Shown here one piece after another: positions 18,916 to 28,629 of a stretch of 64,000 nucleotides of DNA. This stretch comes from Nocardioides terrae (GTDB lineage: Bacteria; Actinomycetota; Actinomycetes; Propionibacteriales; Nocardioidaceae), in contig NZ_FOLB01000001.1 in assembly GCF_900112345.1 (NCBI RefSeq), positions 434,001-498,000 on the forward strand, written 5' to 3'. The translations under genes and the position numbers were made by a program. The notes beneath the pieces were generated by a model that saw only the letters and a program-made list of their open reading frames with translations, was not told the origin of the DNA and did not search any database. Position 1 is the first letter of the stretch. Each line of letters starts with the position of its first letter.

Positions 18916-19215
18916 CTACAGCAGCCGGAGCAGGGCGGCGGTGAGCGCCGCGCCGGCGACGACCACCAGGAACGGCGCCCGCAGGAGCAGCAGGACCACG
19001 GCCGCACCGAGTCCGGCCAGCCGCGCGTCGACCACCAGCAGCTGGTCGTCGGCGAGGACCTGGACGGCGATGAGCGCACCCAGCAGCGCGGGTGGGATGA
19101 GCGCCGCCACCCGCTGCGTGAGCGGTCGGGTCAGCACGTGGTCCGGCACCGAGAGACCGGCCAGCTTGAGCAGGTAGCAGCCGACCGCGGTGACCATGAT
19201 CCCCGTCCAGATCAT
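18916..19215 (-). CDS. azlD: AzlD-type branched-chain amino acid export subunit
   Basis: A 99-residue protein with about four membrane helices, typical of the small AzlD subunit. It has the PLTQRVAALIPPALLGAL segment seen in the family. Its ATG overlaps the azlC stop (ATGA). With AzlC it should form the exporter for branched-chain amino acids or analogues. It is the last gene of the ileS-azlC-azlD run. Confidence 0.85.
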   Translation of the reverse strand: MIWTGIMVTAVGCYLLKLAGLSVPDHVLTRPLTQRVAALIPPALLGALIAVQVLADDQLLVVDARLAGLGAAVVLLLLRAPFLVVVAGAALTAALLRLL

Positions 19216-19880
19216 CCGCGTTCCTCCCTGCGGAGGAACAGGCCGACCAGGACGGCCGCAGTGCCACCGAGGATGATCGGCAGACCGGCGGCGGTGAGCG
19301 GCACCAGACCGGTCGCCACCGCGGCGCCGACCACCGCCACGACGCGCTGCGGCAGCGCCGTGAGCCGCGGCCACAGCAGGGCCAGGAACGCTCCGCCGAC
19401 GGCCGCGTCGAGGCCGAACGTGCGCGGGTCGCCGATCGCGGTCCCGGCGAGCGCGCCCACGAGCGTCATCAGGTTCCAGAGAACGAAGACCGACCAGCCG
19501 GTGAGCCGGAAGGCCAGCCGGGCGTCGGCGGGGTCGGGCTGCCCGAGCGCCATCGCGGTGGACTCGTCGATGACCACCTGGGCCTGCACCGCCCGCCGCC
19601 AGCCGCGCAGCCGCAGCACGGGCGCGAGCCCGATGCCGTAGAACAGGTTGCGGCTGCCGAGCAGCATCGCCGTGGCGGCACCCGTCAGCGGGGCGCCGCC
19701 CGCGGCGATCACGCCGACGAACGCGAACTGCGACGCGCCCGTGAAGACGAGCAGCGACAGCGCGCATGCCTGCCAGACGTCGAGCCCGGACGTGGTCGCG
19801 AGGGCGCCGAACGAGACGCCGTACGCGCCGGTCGCGACCCCGACGCCGAGCGAGTCCGCCCGGACGGACCTGCCCGGCAC
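19212..19880 (-). CDS. azlC: AzlC-type branched-chain amino acid export permease
   Basis: A 222-residue integral membrane permease with the AzlC core motifs VFTGASQFAFVGV and GSRNLFYG near residues 45-80. It starts with GTG only 5 nt after the ileS stop and has no evident ribosome site, suggesting translational coupling to ileS. The family exports branched-chain amino acids. Confidence 0.88.
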   Translation of the reverse strand: MPGRSVRADSLGVGVATGAYGVSFGALATTSGLDVWQACALSLLVFTGASQFAFVGVIAAGGAPLTGAATAMLLGSRNLFYGIGLAPVLRLRGWRRAVQAQVVIDESTAMALGQPDPADARLAFRLTGWSVFVLWNLMTLVGALAGTAIGDPRTFGLDAAVGGAFLALLWPRLTALPQRVVAVVGAAVATGLVPLTAAGLPIILGGTAAVLVGLFLRREERG

Positions 19881-19885
19881 GGTCG

Positions 19886-22800
19886 TCAGGCCCGCGACAG
19901 GCTGATCGTGGCCACCTCGCCCTCGCTGAGGGCCACCTCGGTCCCTGTCATGCTCTCGACGAGCGAGTACGACGTCGCGAGCGTCTCCCGCGCGATCAGC
20001 TGCTCGTGCTCGCGGGCCGCGTCGAGCGCCGCCGCGGAGCCGCCCAGCACCAGCGAGATCCGGTCGGAGACGTCCAGACCGGCGTCCTTGCGCGCCTGCT
20101 GCACGGCCCGGACGAGGTCGCGGGCGAGCCCCTCGGCCGCCAGCTCGGGCGTGACCGAGGTGTCGAGCACGACGAAGCCACCACCCGGCAGCATGCCGAC
20201 CGCGACGTCGTCGGACGCCGCACCGGCCACGGTCTCCAGCGTGTACTCACCCTCGACCAGCGCCAGGCCGCCGGCGGTCACCGTGCCGTCGTCCGCGACC
20301 GACCAGTCACCGGACTTCGAGCCCTGGATCGCCTTCTGCACGTCGCGGCCCAGTCTCGGTCCGGCGGCGCGGGCGTTGACGGTGAGCTTCTGCGCCACGC
20401 CGTAGGTCGCGGCCTCGTCGCTGTCGGCGTCGAGCAGGCGGACCTGCTTGACGTTGACCTCGTCGGCCACGAGGGACTCGAAGCCGCTGATGTCGGCGCC
20501 GACGATGGTCAGCGTGGACAGCGGCAGCCGGTTGCGCAGCTGACGCGCCTTGCGCAGCGCCGACGTCGCCGAGCACGCCTCCCGGACGGCGTCCATCGCC
20601 TCGACCAGCCGGTGGTCGGCCGGGAGGTCGTCGGAGGACGGCCAGTCCGCCAGGTGCACCGACCGCTCGCCGGTGAGCCCGCGCCAGACCTCCTCGGTGG
20701 TCAGCGGGAGCAGCGGCGCCACGACGCGGCAGGTCAGCTCGAGCACCGTGTAGAGGGTGTCGAACGCGGCCCGGTCGTCGGCCCAGAAGCGGTCCCGCGA
20801 CCGGCGGATGTACCAGTTGGTCAGGACGTCGAGGAAGCGCTGGGTCGTCTCGCAGGCGTCGGCGATGTGGTAGCCGTCCATCGCCTCGGTCATCGAGGCG
20901 ACGTACTCCCCGGTCTTGGCGAGGACGTAGCGGTCGAGCGGGTCGGTGGACGCCGTCGACCACTGGGCATCGATGCCCGCGGCGTTGGCGTAGAGCTGGA
21001 AGAAGTACCAGCTGTTCCACAGCGGGATCATCACCTGACGCACCGAGTCACGGATGCCCTGCTCGGTGACGACCAGGTTGCCGCCGCGCAGGATCGGGCT
21101 GGACATGAGGAACCAGCGCATCGCGTCGGCGCCGTCGCGGTCGAAGACCTCCGAGACGTCGGGGTAGTTGCGCAACGACTTCGACATCTTGTTGCCGTCG
21201 CTGCCCAGCACGATGCCGTGGCTGATGCAGGACTGGAACGCGGGCCGGTCGAAGAGCGACGTGGCCAGGATGTGCAGCGTGTAGAACCAGCCGCGGGTCT
21301 GGCCGATGTACTCGACGATGAAGTCCGCCGGGAAGTGCCCGGAGGCGGAGCCTCCAGATTCGGCACCGAGGAACCACTCCTCGTTCTCGAACGGGTAGTG
21401 GACCTGGGCGAACGACATCGAGCCCGAGTCGAACCACACGTCGAGGACGTCGGCGACGCGGCGCATCGTGGACCGCCCGGTCGGGTCGTCGGGGTTGGGC
21501 CGGGTCAGCTCGTCGACGAACGGGCGGTGCAGGTCGGGGTTGCCGTCCTTGTCGCGCGGCAGGCGGCCGAAGTCGCGCTCGATCTCCTCGAAGGAGCCGT
21601 AGACGTCGATGCGGGGGTACGTCGGGTCGTCGCTCTTCCACACCGGCACCGGGCTCCCCCAGAACCGGTTGCGGGTGATCGACCAGTCGCGGGCGTTCTC
21701 CAGCCACTTGCCGAACTGGCCGTGCTGGATGTGGTCGGGCGTCCAGCGGATCTGCTCGTTGAGCTCGAGCATCCGGTCCTTGAACTTGGTGACCTCGACG
21801 AACCACGACGAGACGCCCTTGTAGATGAGGGGCTCGCGGCAGCGCCAGCAGTGCGGGTAGGAGTGCTCGTAGGACTCCCTGCGGAGCAGGATCGTGCCCG
21901 GGCTCACCGATCCGGCGGAGTCGCCGCGGGTGACCGCCTTGAGGTCGTCGATGATGAAGCTGTTGGCGTCGAAGACCAGCATGCCGGCGTACTCGTCGAC
22001 GGGGTGGGTGAACCGGCCGTCCTTGCCGACCGGCATGACCGCCTCGATGTTCTCCCGGTCGGTCACCTCCTTGTCGACCTCACCGAAGGCGCCGGCGGTG
22101 TGCACGACGCCGGTACCGTCCGTCGTCGTCACCGCGTCATCGGCGGCGACCACGCGGAAGGCGTTCTCGTGGCCGGCGTAGTAGGAGAACGGCGGCGTGT
22201 AGGTGCGGCCGACCAGGTCGGCCCCCGTGTAGCGGCCGAGCACGGCCGGCTCGTCGTCCTCGGGGAAGAGCTCGCGCTTGTACGACGCCAGCCGGGCCTC
22301 GGCGAGCAGGTAGCGCGCCTTCTCGTCGGTGCCCGGGACCGGCCCCTCGACGACGACGTAGTCGATGTCGCTGCCGACCATCACCGCGAGGTTGCTCGGC
22401 AGGGTCCAGGGCGTCGTGGTCCAGATCAGGATGTGCGCGCCGTCGAGGACAGGATCGGCGCCAAGAGCGTCCAGCGGGTAGCCGACCGTGACGGCCGGGT
22501 CCTGGCGCTGCTGGTAGACGTCGTCGTCCATCCGCAGCTCGTGGTTGGACAGCGGCGTCTCGTCGTTCCAGCAGTAGGGCAGGACGCGGAAGCCCTCGTA
22601 GACCAGCCCCTTGTCGAAGAGGCTCTTGAAGGCCCAGATGACCGACTCCATGAACGTCGGGTTCATGGTCTTGTAGTCGTTGTCGAAGTCGACCCAGCGC
22701 GCCTGGCGGGTGACGTAGTCGCGCCACTCGCCGGTGTACTTCAGCACCGAGGCGCGGCAGGCCTCGTTGAACCTGTCGATCCCCATCTCGAGGATCTCGT

Positions 22801-23164
22801 CGGTGGTCTTGATGCCGGCCAGGCGCATCGCCTCGAGCTCGGCGGGCAGGCCGTGGGTGTCCCAGCCGAACCTGCGCTCCACGCGCCGGCCGCGCATGGT
22901 CTGGTAGCGGGGCACGATGTCCTTGACGTAGCCGGTCAGCAGGTGGCCGTAGTGCGGCAGCCCGTTGGCGAACGGCGGGCCGTCGTAGAAGACGAACTCG
23001 TTGCTGCCGTTCTCGCCCGCCTCACGCGCCTCGACACTCGCCCGGAAGGTGTCGTCCTCCGCCCAGTAGGCGAGGACCCGCTCCTCGATCCCGGGGAAGC
23101 GGGGGCTCGCCGCGACGGCGCCGTTGGGGTCGTTGGGGTCGGTCGTGACCTTGGGATAGGTCAT
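19886..23164 (-). CDS. ileS: Isoleucyl-tRNA synthetase, long (eukaryote-like) type
   Basis: A 1092-residue class Ia synthetase that charges tRNA-Ile. The HIGH-type motif is HYGH at residues 71-74 and KMSKS is near residue 660; the long C-terminus resembles DUF5915. Length and motifs match the larger IleS2-like type, which is typically insensitive to mupirocin; this is a family property, not tested here. ATG 23164 follows AGGAG by 9 nt. A T-box leader precedes it. Confidence 0.95.
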   Translation of the reverse strand: MTYPKVTTDPNDPNGAVAASPRFPGIEERVLAYWAEDDTFRASVEAREAGENGSNEFVFYDGPPFANGLPHYGHLLTGYVKDIVPRYQTMRGRRVERRFGWDTHGLPAELEAMRLAGIKTTDEILEMGIDRFNEACRASVLKYTGEWRDYVTRQARWVDFDNDYKTMNPTFMESVIWAFKSLFDKGLVYEGFRVLPYCWNDETPLSNHELRMDDDVYQQRQDPAVTVGYPLDALGADPVLDGAHILIWTTTPWTLPSNLAVMVGSDIDYVVVEGPVPGTDEKARYLLAEARLASYKRELFPEDDEPAVLGRYTGADLVGRTYTPPFSYYAGHENAFRVVAADDAVTTTDGTGVVHTAGAFGEVDKEVTDRENIEAVMPVGKDGRFTHPVDEYAGMLVFDANSFIIDDLKAVTRGDSAGSVSPGTILLRRESYEHSYPHCWRCREPLIYKGVSSWFVEVTKFKDRMLELNEQIRWTPDHIQHGQFGKWLENARDWSITRNRFWGSPVPVWKSDDPTYPRIDVYGSFEEIERDFGRLPRDKDGNPDLHRPFVDELTRPNPDDPTGRSTMRRVADVLDVWFDSGSMSFAQVHYPFENEEWFLGAESGGSASGHFPADFIVEYIGQTRGWFYTLHILATSLFDRPAFQSCISHGIVLGSDGNKMSKSLRNYPDVSEVFDRDGADAMRWFLMSSPILRGGNLVVTEQGIRDSVRQVMIPLWNSWYFFQLYANAAGIDAQWSTASTDPLDRYVLAKTGEYVASMTEAMDGYHIADACETTQRFLDVLTNWYIRRSRDRFWADDRAAFDTLYTVLELTCRVVAPLLPLTTEEVWRGLTGERSVHLADWPSSDDLPADHRLVEAMDAVREACSATSALRKARQLRNRLPLSTLTIVGADISGFESLVADEVNVKQVRLLDADSDEAATYGVAQKLTVNARAAGPRLGRDVQKAIQGSKSGDWSVADDGTVTAGGLALVEGEYTLETVAGAASDDVAVGMLPGGGFVVLDTSVTPELAAEGLARDLVRAVQQARKDAGLDVSDRISLVLGGSAAALDAAREHEQLIARETLATSYSLVESMTGTEVALSEGEVATISLSRA

Positions 23165-23189
23165 CTGCGGCATCTCCTGGGTAGGTCCG

Positions 23190-23380
23190 GGTCTTCGTCG
23201 AGCTTGTCGAAACCCAGGGACGACTTGCGCCGCGGTACCACCCTGCTTGCCGGCCACCCCGATGGCGGAGTCGCCGACCACTCGTTCACGGCTGTGACGG
23301 GCCTACCCGCGGGGTTCTACTTCCTTCGACCGGCGAAGGTTTCTTCCCCGAGCTCGCCGCTGATGACGGCTCAGACGCTG
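23190..23380 (-). ncRNA. T-box riboswitch upstream of ileS
   Basis: The minus strand carries the T-box core AGGGTGGTACCGCGG (23247-23233), whose UGG pairs with the free CCA end of uncharged tRNA. Further 5' is a short stem I, GAGC...GCTC at about 23374-23351, presenting an ATC isoleucine triplet at 23364-23362 as probable specifier. A downstream segment can pair near the AGGAG of ileS, with no U-run, so control is probably translational, as in actinobacterial ultrashort-stem I T-boxes. Stem boundaries are estimated by eye. Confidence 0.88.
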
Positions 23381-23390
23381 TGCGCCCAGC

Positions 23391-23687
23391 CTACCGGCGC
23401 TTCGGGTCCTCGGCGAACGCAGCCTCGAGCCAGGCGTAGACCTGCGCGTCGCCGCGGGTGACGAGCAGGACGACCTGCTGCTCGACGGCCGTCACCGGCT
23501 TGCCGGAGATCCAGCGCCGCACGATGTCGGTGGACGCCCGGCGTACGGCCTCGAGCGCCTTGGCCATCGCCCACTCGGGAGCGGGGTGCCCCGCCGTCGA
23601 CGCGATCCCGGGCACCTCGAGCGTCCAGGTGTCGTCATCGGCCCGCGACATCATCGGCGTCGGCAGCGGAATGGGGTTCTTCGGCAC
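23391..23687 (-). CDS. Conserved hypothetical protein
   Basis: A 98-residue soluble protein starting at GTG; an internal ATG pair near 23654/23651 is an alternative. It is polar and probably alpha-helical in its second half (EAVRRASTDIVRRWISG). No family is recognised. It lies directly upstream of the ileS T-box on the same strand and may share its promoter. Confidence 0.5.
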   Translation of the reverse strand: MPKNPIPLPTPMMSRADDDTWTLEVPGIASTAGHPAPEWAMAKALEAVRRASTDIVRRWISGKPVTAVEQQVVLLVTRGDAQVYAWLEAAFAEDPKRR

Positions 23688-23704
23688 CCGCCCATGCTGT
23701 CACG

Positions 23705-24277
23705 ATGTGCCCCATGACCTCTCCCACCGGGTACGACGGCAACTGGCTCCCCTCCGACGCGGACCCGCGCTTCGACGGCAAGCCGGTCGGCGAGCTGGCG
23801 ACCTACCGCGACTACCTGCGCAACTACCGGCTCACCCTCGAGCTGAAGTGCGCGGACCTCACCCCGGAGCAGCTCGCCACCCGCTCGGTGCCGCCCAGCA
23901 CCCTGAGCCTGCTCGGCCTCGTCAGGCACATGGCGCGGGTCGAGCACAGCTGGTTCCAGCGCGCGCTGCAGCGCAACCTCGACGAGCCGCGGCCCTACTC
24001 GGGCTCCGACGAACCCGACATCGAGTTCGGCCAAGCGGTCGGCACCCAGGAGTGCGTCGACGAGGCGTTCGACTCCTGGAAGCGGGAGATCGCCCGCGCC
24101 GAGGACTGGCTGCACGCCCAGAGCGACGCGTCGATGGGCGACGAGGTCGTCTACAACAGCGACGGCGAGACGACCACGGTCCGCGACATCCTGGTGCACA
24201 TGGTCGAGGAGTACGCCCGCCACTGCGGCCACGCCGATCTGCTGCGCGAGTGCATCGACGGCCGCACGGGGCAGTAG
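23705..24277 (+). CDS. DinB/DUF664 family protein
   Basis: A 190-residue four-helix-bundle protein of the DinB/DUF664 superfamily, whose actinobacterial members are often mycothiol-dependent metalloenzymes. Probable metal-binding His residues occur in [13 protein letters not shown] and [18 protein letters not shown]. The start may be ATG 23705 or ATG 23714. It is divergent from the hypothetical gene upstream of ileS. Mycothiol synthesis (mshB) is encoded nearby. Confidence 0.85.
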   Translation: MCPMTSPTGYDGNWLPSDADPRFDGKPVGELATYRDYLRNYRLTLELKCADLTPEQLATRSVPPSTLSLLGLVRHMARVEHSWFQRALQRNLDEPRPYSGSDEPDIEFGQAVGTQECVDEAFDSWKREIARAEDWLHAQSDASMGDEVVYNSDGETTTVRDILVHMVEEYARHCGHADLLRECIDGRTGQ

Positions 24278-24288
24278 TGGGCGCCCCC

Positions 24289-24294
24289 TAGACT
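24289..24294 (+). promoter_or_regulatory. -10 element of dapD, probably leaderless
   Basis: TAGACT lies 8 nt before the GTG of dapD and no ribosome site is present, which fits a leaderless transcript starting at or next to the GTG. Confidence 0.5.
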
Positions 24295-24302
24295 TCTCCC
24301 CC

Positions 24303-25232
24303 GTGACCGACGCGAAGAGTGCCTGGGCCTACGGCCTGACGACGTACGCCGGCGACACCGTGCTCGATGTGTGGTTCCCGAGCCCGGTGCTCGGCGGCCG
24401 GCCCGACGACGCCGCTCCTGCCCCGGAGCTCAAGGCGCTGGAGGGCAGCGACGCGCTGCGCCGCGTCGAGAAGCGGGTCGAGCTGGTCGAGATCGACCTC
24501 GACGCCGCCCCGACGAGCACCCAGGACGTCTGGCTCCGCCTGCACCTGCTCTCCCACCGCCTGGTGCGCCCCCACGGGCAGAGCCTCGACGGCATCTTCG
24601 GCCTGCTCACCAACGTCGTCTGGACCTCCGAGGGCCCCTGCGCGGTCGACGGCTTCGAGCTGACCCGCGCCCGGCTGAAGGCCGCGGGGCGGCCGGTCGT
24701 GGTCTACGGCGTGGACAAGTTCCCGCGGATGACCGACTACGTCCTCCCGGCCGGGGTCCGGATCGCCGACGCCGACCGGGTCCGACTCGGCGCCCACCTG
24801 GCCGAGGGCACCACGGTCATGCACGAGGGCTTCGTGAACTTCAACGCCGGCACCCTCGGCGCCAGCATGGTCGAGGGCCGCATCTCGGGCGGCGTGGTCG
24901 TCGGCAACGGCTCCGACGTCGGTGGCGGGGCGTCGATCATGGGGACGCTGTCCGGCGGCGGGACGCAGGTCATCTCCGTGGGCGAGCGCTGCCTGCTCGG
25001 GGCCAACTCGGGCCTGGGCATCTCGCTGGGCGACGACTGCGTCGTCGAGGCGGGCCTCTACCTCACGGCGGGCACCAAGGTGACCCTCCGGGACGGCTCG
25101 ACCAGGAAGGCGCTGGAGCTGTCCGGCGCCTCCCACGTCCTCTTCCGTCGCAACAGCACGACGGGGGCGGTCGAAGCGGTGCCGTGGCATGGCGAGGGCA
25201 TCGTCCTCAATGAGGCACTGCACGCGAACTGA
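24303..25232 (+). CDS. dapD: Tetrahydrodipicolinate N-succinyltransferase
   Basis: A 309-residue left-handed beta-helix acyltransferase that adds succinyl-CoA to tetrahydrodipicolinate in lysine biosynthesis. The hexapeptide-repeat region runs from about residue 160 to 260 ([33 protein letters not shown]). It matches the actinobacterial DapD type. The GTG start appears leaderless. Confidence 0.93.
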   Translation: MTDAKSAWAYGLTTYAGDTVLDVWFPSPVLGGRPDDAAPAPELKALEGSDALRRVEKRVELVEIDLDAAPTSTQDVWLRLHLLSHRLVRPHGQSLDGIFGLLTNVVWTSEGPCAVDGFELTRARLKAAGRPVVVYGVDKFPRMTDYVLPAGVRIADADRVRLGAHLAEGTTVMHEGFVNFNAGTLGASMVEGRISGGVVVGNGSDVGGGASIMGTLSGGGTQVISVGERCLLGANSGLGISLGDDCVVEAGLYLTAGTKVTLRDGSTRKALELSGASHVLFRRNSTTGAVEAVPWHGEGIVLNEALHAN

Positions 25233-25233
25233 C

Positions 25234-26064
25234 GTGAAGAGACTCGGGGCGACCCTGGTCGTCCTGGTCCTCCTCGGTGCCGCGGCGACGATCGGCTGGC
25301 AGCACCTCCACGCCAAGGTGCGGACGCTGCTGCCCGACGAGTGCGTCGCGAAGGTGGGCGACCTGCGCGCGGACCTCGACGTGGAGCAGGCGCAGAACGC
25401 AGGCCTCATCACCGCGATCGCCGTACGCCGCGGGCTGCCGCCCCGCGCCGCGACCATCGCGCTGGCGACCGCCTTCCAGGAGTCCAAGCTCTACAACCTC
25501 GACTACGGTGACCGCGACTCGGTCGGCCTCTTCCAGCAGCGGCCGTCACAGGGCTGGGGCACACGCAAGCAGCTGCGCGACCCGGTCTACGCGACCGGGA
25601 GGTTCTACGACGCCCTCGTGCAGGTCGACGGCTTCGAGACGATGCGCATCACCGAGGCGGCCCAGCGGGTGCAGCGCAGTGGCTTCCCCGAGGCGTACGC
25701 CGCCCACGAGCCGGCCGCCCGGGCGCTGGCGTCGTCCCTCACCGGCCGCTCGCCGCACGCCTTCACCTGCCGGATCGGCTCGACCGAGCCCGGGCGCTCG
25801 GCGGTGGTGAGCAGCGAGGTGACGGGGGTCTTCGGCGCGCTGGTGTCGACGCCCGTCGCGAACGGCCGGACGGTCACGGTCGGCGTACCCGACCGCACGA
25901 CCGGCTGGGCGCTGGCGCACTACGTCGTCGCGCAGGCCGGCCGCCTCGGCATCCGCCGGGTGTCCTACGCCGGCCGCGCCTGGGCGCTCGACGAGACCTG
26001 GAAGCAGGAGGACGGCCGGGCGGCCGGTCGGGTGCGGATCGACCTGGCCGGACCGAAGGACTAA
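25234..26064 (+). CDS. Membrane-anchored lysozyme/transglycosylase-like protein
   Basis: A 276-residue protein. An N-terminal membrane anchor (LGATLVVLVLLGAAATIGW) precedes a lysozyme-like region with the candidate catalytic Glu in TAFQESKLYNL and the FQQRPSQGWGT segment typical of actinobacterial SLT-like proteins. GTG 25234 is one base after the dapD stop; ATG 25210 is an alternative. A peptidoglycan role fits the adjacent diaminopimelate genes. Confidence 0.65.
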   Translation: MKRLGATLVVLVLLGAAATIGWQHLHAKVRTLLPDECVAKVGDLRADLDVEQAQNAGLITAIAVRRGLPPRAATIALATAFQESKLYNLDYGDRDSVGLFQQRPSQGWGTRKQLRDPVYATGRFYDALVQVDGFETMRITEAAQRVQRSGFPEAYAAHEPAARALASSLTGRSPHAFTCRIGSTEPGRSAVVSSEVTGVFGALVSTPVANGRTVTVGVPDRTTGWALAHYVVAQAGRLGIRRVSYAGRAWALDETWKQEDGRAAGRVRIDLAGPKD

Positions 26065-26066
26065 CC

Positions 26067-26240
26067 GGTCTCGGCCTCGCCGAGCGGGACGTGCTCGCCC
26101 GCGATGCCGTGCGGGCCTACGTCAGCGACGCGGTCACCTCGGTGAGCTGGGCCGTCCGCGAGCCGGGCGACTTCGACCTGCTGGTCGGCCCGTCCTCGCG
26201 CGAGGAGTCGCTGCTGCGGGCGAGGTTCAGCGTGCGGTGA
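26067..26240 (+). pseudogene. Remnant of a GH3 beta-glucosidase C-terminus
   Basis: Between the lysozyme-like gene and dapC, an open frame with no start codon context encodes about 57 residues ending EPGDFDLLVGPSSREES...RARFSVR and a TGA. This resembles the C-terminal fibronectin-III-like domain of family 3 glycoside hydrolases. No upstream GH3 catalytic domain is present, so it appears to be a decayed gene end. Its last 14 bases lie under the dapC 3' end. Confidence 0.5.
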
Positions 26241-27333
26241 GCAGCCGCTCGACGGCGGCGTCGATCCGCTCGTCGGTCGCGGTGAAGGCGACCCGCACGT
26301 GCGAGCGGCCGGCGACGCCGTAGAACTCGCCGGGCGCGGCGAGGATGCCGCGCTCGGCCAGCCAGCCGACCGTCTGCCAGCAGTCCTCGCCCCGCGTCGC
26401 CCAGAGGTAGAGGGACGCCTGGGAGTGGTCGATCGCGAAGCCGGCGGCCTGCAGCGCCTCGCGCAGCTTGGCGCGGCGGGCGGCGTAGCGCGCGTGCTGC
26501 TCGCCGGCGTGGGCGTCGTCGTCCAGGGCGGCCCGCATCGCGGCCTGCTGGGGGCCGGGCATGATCAGGCCGAGGTTCTTGCGGACCGCGAGGAGCTCGG
26601 CCACGAGCCTCGGGTCGCCGGCGACGAAGGAGCAGCGGTAGCCGGCCAGGTTGGACCGCTTCGACAGCGAGTGGACGCTGAGGATGCCCTCGAACGACCC
26701 GCCGCTGACCGAGGGGTGCAGGATCGAGATCGGCTTCTCGTCCGACCAGCTGCACTCGATGTAGCACTCGTCGGAGACCAGGATCGTGCCGCGATCGCGG
26801 CTCCACTCGACGACCTTGCGCAGGTGCTCCAGCGGCAGCACGCGGCCGGTCGGGTTGGACGGGCTGTTGATCCACAGCAGCTTGGGGACCTGCGGGCCGA
26901 GCGCGGTCAGGGAGTCGGTCGCGATGCCCTGGGCGCCGACGAGCGCCGCGCCGACCTCGTAGGTCGGATAGGCGAGCTCCGGCCAGACGACCAGGTCGCC
27001 CCGGCCGACGCCGAGCTGCAGCGGCAGCGTGGCGACGAGCTCCTTGGAGCCGATCGTCGGCAGCACCCCGTCGAGGCCGAGACCTTCGACGCCGTGGTTG
27101 CGGGCCAGCCAGTCCACCGCCGCCTGGCGGGTCGACGGCAGGCCGATGGTCGTCGGGTAGCCCGGGGAGTCAGCCGCCTCGCGCAGCGCCTGCTGGACGA
27201 CCTCGGGCGTCGGGTCGACGGGCGTGCCGATCGACAGGTCGACGATCCCGTCGGGGTGCGCCCGCGCCGTCTCGGCGTACCCGGTCAGCTTGTCCCACGG
27301 GAAGTCGGGCAGCTGCGCGGAGACTCCCAGCAA
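26227..27333 (-). CDS. dapC: Succinyldiaminopimelate aminotransferase
   Basis: A 368-residue fold-type I PLP aminotransferase that converts N-succinyl-2-amino-6-ketopimelate to N-succinyl-LL-diaminopimelate. The PLP lysine lies in SVHSLSKRSNLAGYR, with INSPSNPTGR and VSDECYIE upstream. The protein begins LGVSAQLPDFPWDKL, like mycobacterial DapC. No ATG or GTG fits; TTG 27333 is the best start, 5 nt after the ferredoxin stop. It pairs with dapD on the opposite strand. Confidence 0.9.
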   Translation of the reverse strand: MLGVSAQLPDFPWDKLTGYAETARAHPDGIVDLSIGTPVDPTPEVVQQALREAADSPGYPTTIGLPSTRQAAVDWLARNHGVEGLGLDGVLPTIGSKELVATLPLQLGVGRGDLVVWPELAYPTYEVGAALVGAQGIATDSLTALGPQVPKLLWINSPSNPTGRVLPLEHLRKVVEWSRDRGTILVSDECYIECSWSDEKPISILHPSVSGGSFEGILSVHSLSKRSNLAGYRCSFVAGDPRLVAELLAVRKNLGLIMPGPQQAAMRAALDDDAHAGEQHARYAARRAKLREALQAAGFAIDHSQASLYLWATRGEDCWQTVGWLAERGILAAPGEFYGVAGRSHVRVAFTATDERIDAAVERLLTAR

Positions 27334-27338
27334 CGGAC

Positions 27339-27665
27339 TCAGTGGTCCTGGTTCTGCGGCGGCAGCGCCGCGATCGACGGCTCGTCCTTGTCGATGACGC
27401 CCATCTTGGCGGCGCCGCCCGGCGAGCCGAGGTCGTCGAAGAACTTCACGTTCGCGTCGTAGTAGCTCTTCCACTGCTCCGGGGTGTCGTCCTCGTAGAA
27501 GATCGCCTCGACCGGGCAGACCGGCTCGCAGGCGCCGCAGTCCACGCACTCGTCGGGGTGGATGTAGAGCATCCGCTTGCCCTCGTAGATGCAGTCGACC
27601 GGACACTCATCGACGCACGCGCGGTCCTTGACGTCGACACACGGCTGGGCGATGACGTAGGTCAT
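27339..27665 (-). CDS. fdxC: 7Fe ferredoxin
   Basis: A 108-residue ferredoxin with two cluster-binding regions: CVDVKDRACVDECPVDC for a 3Fe-4S cluster and CVDCGACEPVCP for a 4Fe-4S cluster, matching mycobacterial FdxC. AGGAGG lies 8-9 nt before the ATG. Its position directly upstream of dapC is conserved in M. tuberculosis (Rv1177-Rv1178). It is a small cytosolic electron carrier; its partner is not evident. Confidence 0.92.
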   Translation of the reverse strand: MTYVIAQPCVDVKDRACVDECPVDCIYEGKRMLYIHPDECVDCGACEPVCPVEAIFYEDDTPEQWKSYYDANVKFFDDLGSPGGAAKMGVIDKDEPSIAALPPQNQDH

Positions 27666-27720
27666 CCGGATCCTCCTGGGGAACAAGGGATTTAGACATG
27701 CAGCAGCCTAGTATCTGCCG

Positions 27721-28626
27721 GTGCGCGCCCACCGCCTAGGTCCAGATGTCGTCGGCCGGCGCATCGTGGTGCGGCGCCTGGTCCCCGGCGAGCTCGGGCC
27801 GACCGGCGGACCGGCGTTCACCGACCTGCTCGGCGTCTGCGAGGCCTGGGGCGACACGTCGATCGTGGTGCGGCCGGAGTCCGGCGATCCGGTGACCATC
27901 CCGCTCGACCTCGTCGTCTCGGGCAAGCCCGTCCCGCCGCGACCGTCGGTGCGGCAGCGGGTGTCGGTCCGCGACGCCGAGCTGCGGACCGCGTCGCTGG
28001 CGGGGATCGGGACCACCGCCCTGGGCGAGTGGCAGCTGCGCTTCGAGCCGGCGCCGGTCGGGCGCGTGCGCAACCGGTTCAACTCCTGCCTGGGCGTCGG
28101 CGACCCTGGGCTTCCGCTGGCCGACGCGGCCGAGCAGGTGCGGCGGTTCTACGTCGACCGCGACAGGCCGCCGCGGATCCAGGTGGAGCTGGCGTCCGCC
28201 ACCGAGGACGCGCTGCGCGAGCTCGGCTGGACGGCCGTCCCCGGCCGCGACTCCCACTTCCTGCTCGGCTCGCTGGCGCTCGTCCGGCGGACGCTCGGGT
28301 CGGAGTCCGTCGACGGGCCGGCGGCTCCGACGGTCGACGTCGACGGGACCCGGGTCACGGTCACGCTCGGGGACCTGACCCGGGGCGAGGCCGGGATCGA
28401 CGGCGACTGGCTCGGCGTCCACAACCTGAGCGTCGAGCCGGCGTACCGCCGTCGTGGTCTGGCCCGGGCCGTCCTGCGCGAGCTGCTCGGGTGGGGAGCC
28501 GAGCAGGGCGCCACGACCGTGTGGCTGCACGTGCAGACCGACAACGAGCCGGCGCTGGCGCTCTACGACACGCTGGGCCTGCGCACCCACCACAGCTGCC
28601 GCTACCTCGAGGCGCCGGTTGGCTGA
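27721..28626 (+). CDS. GNAT acetyltransferase, cg3035/Rv0428c type
   Basis: A 301-residue protein. The N-terminal 60 residues form a small SH3-like region ending with PVTIPLDLVVSGKPVP, and the C-terminal GNAT domain carries the acetyl-CoA loop EPAYRRRGLARAVL near residue 240. This two-part layout matches the cg3035/Rv0428c GNAT family. TAGTAT at 27709-27714 lies 6 nt before the GTG, so the transcript is probably leaderless. Substrate unknown. Confidence 0.85.
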   Translation: MRAHRLGPDVVGRRIVVRRLVPGELGPTGGPAFTDLLGVCEAWGDTSIVVRPESGDPVTIPLDLVVSGKPVPPRPSVRQRVSVRDAELRTASLAGIGTTALGEWQLRFEPAPVGRVRNRFNSCLGVGDPGLPLADAAEQVRRFYVDRDRPPRIQVELASATEDALRELGWTAVPGRDSHFLLGSLALVRRTLGSESVDGPAAPTVDVDGTRVTVTLGDLTRGEAGIDGDWLGVHNLSVEPAYRRRGLARAVLRELLGWGAEQGATTVWLHVQTDNEPALALYDTLGLRTHHSCRYLEAPVG

Positions 28627-28629
28627 GCG

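Noticed and set aside
19766..23461. 1231-residue plus-strand open frame opposite ileS
   Set aside because: Pure antisense of ileS; repetitive Arg/Val/Asp composition and no recognisable motif.
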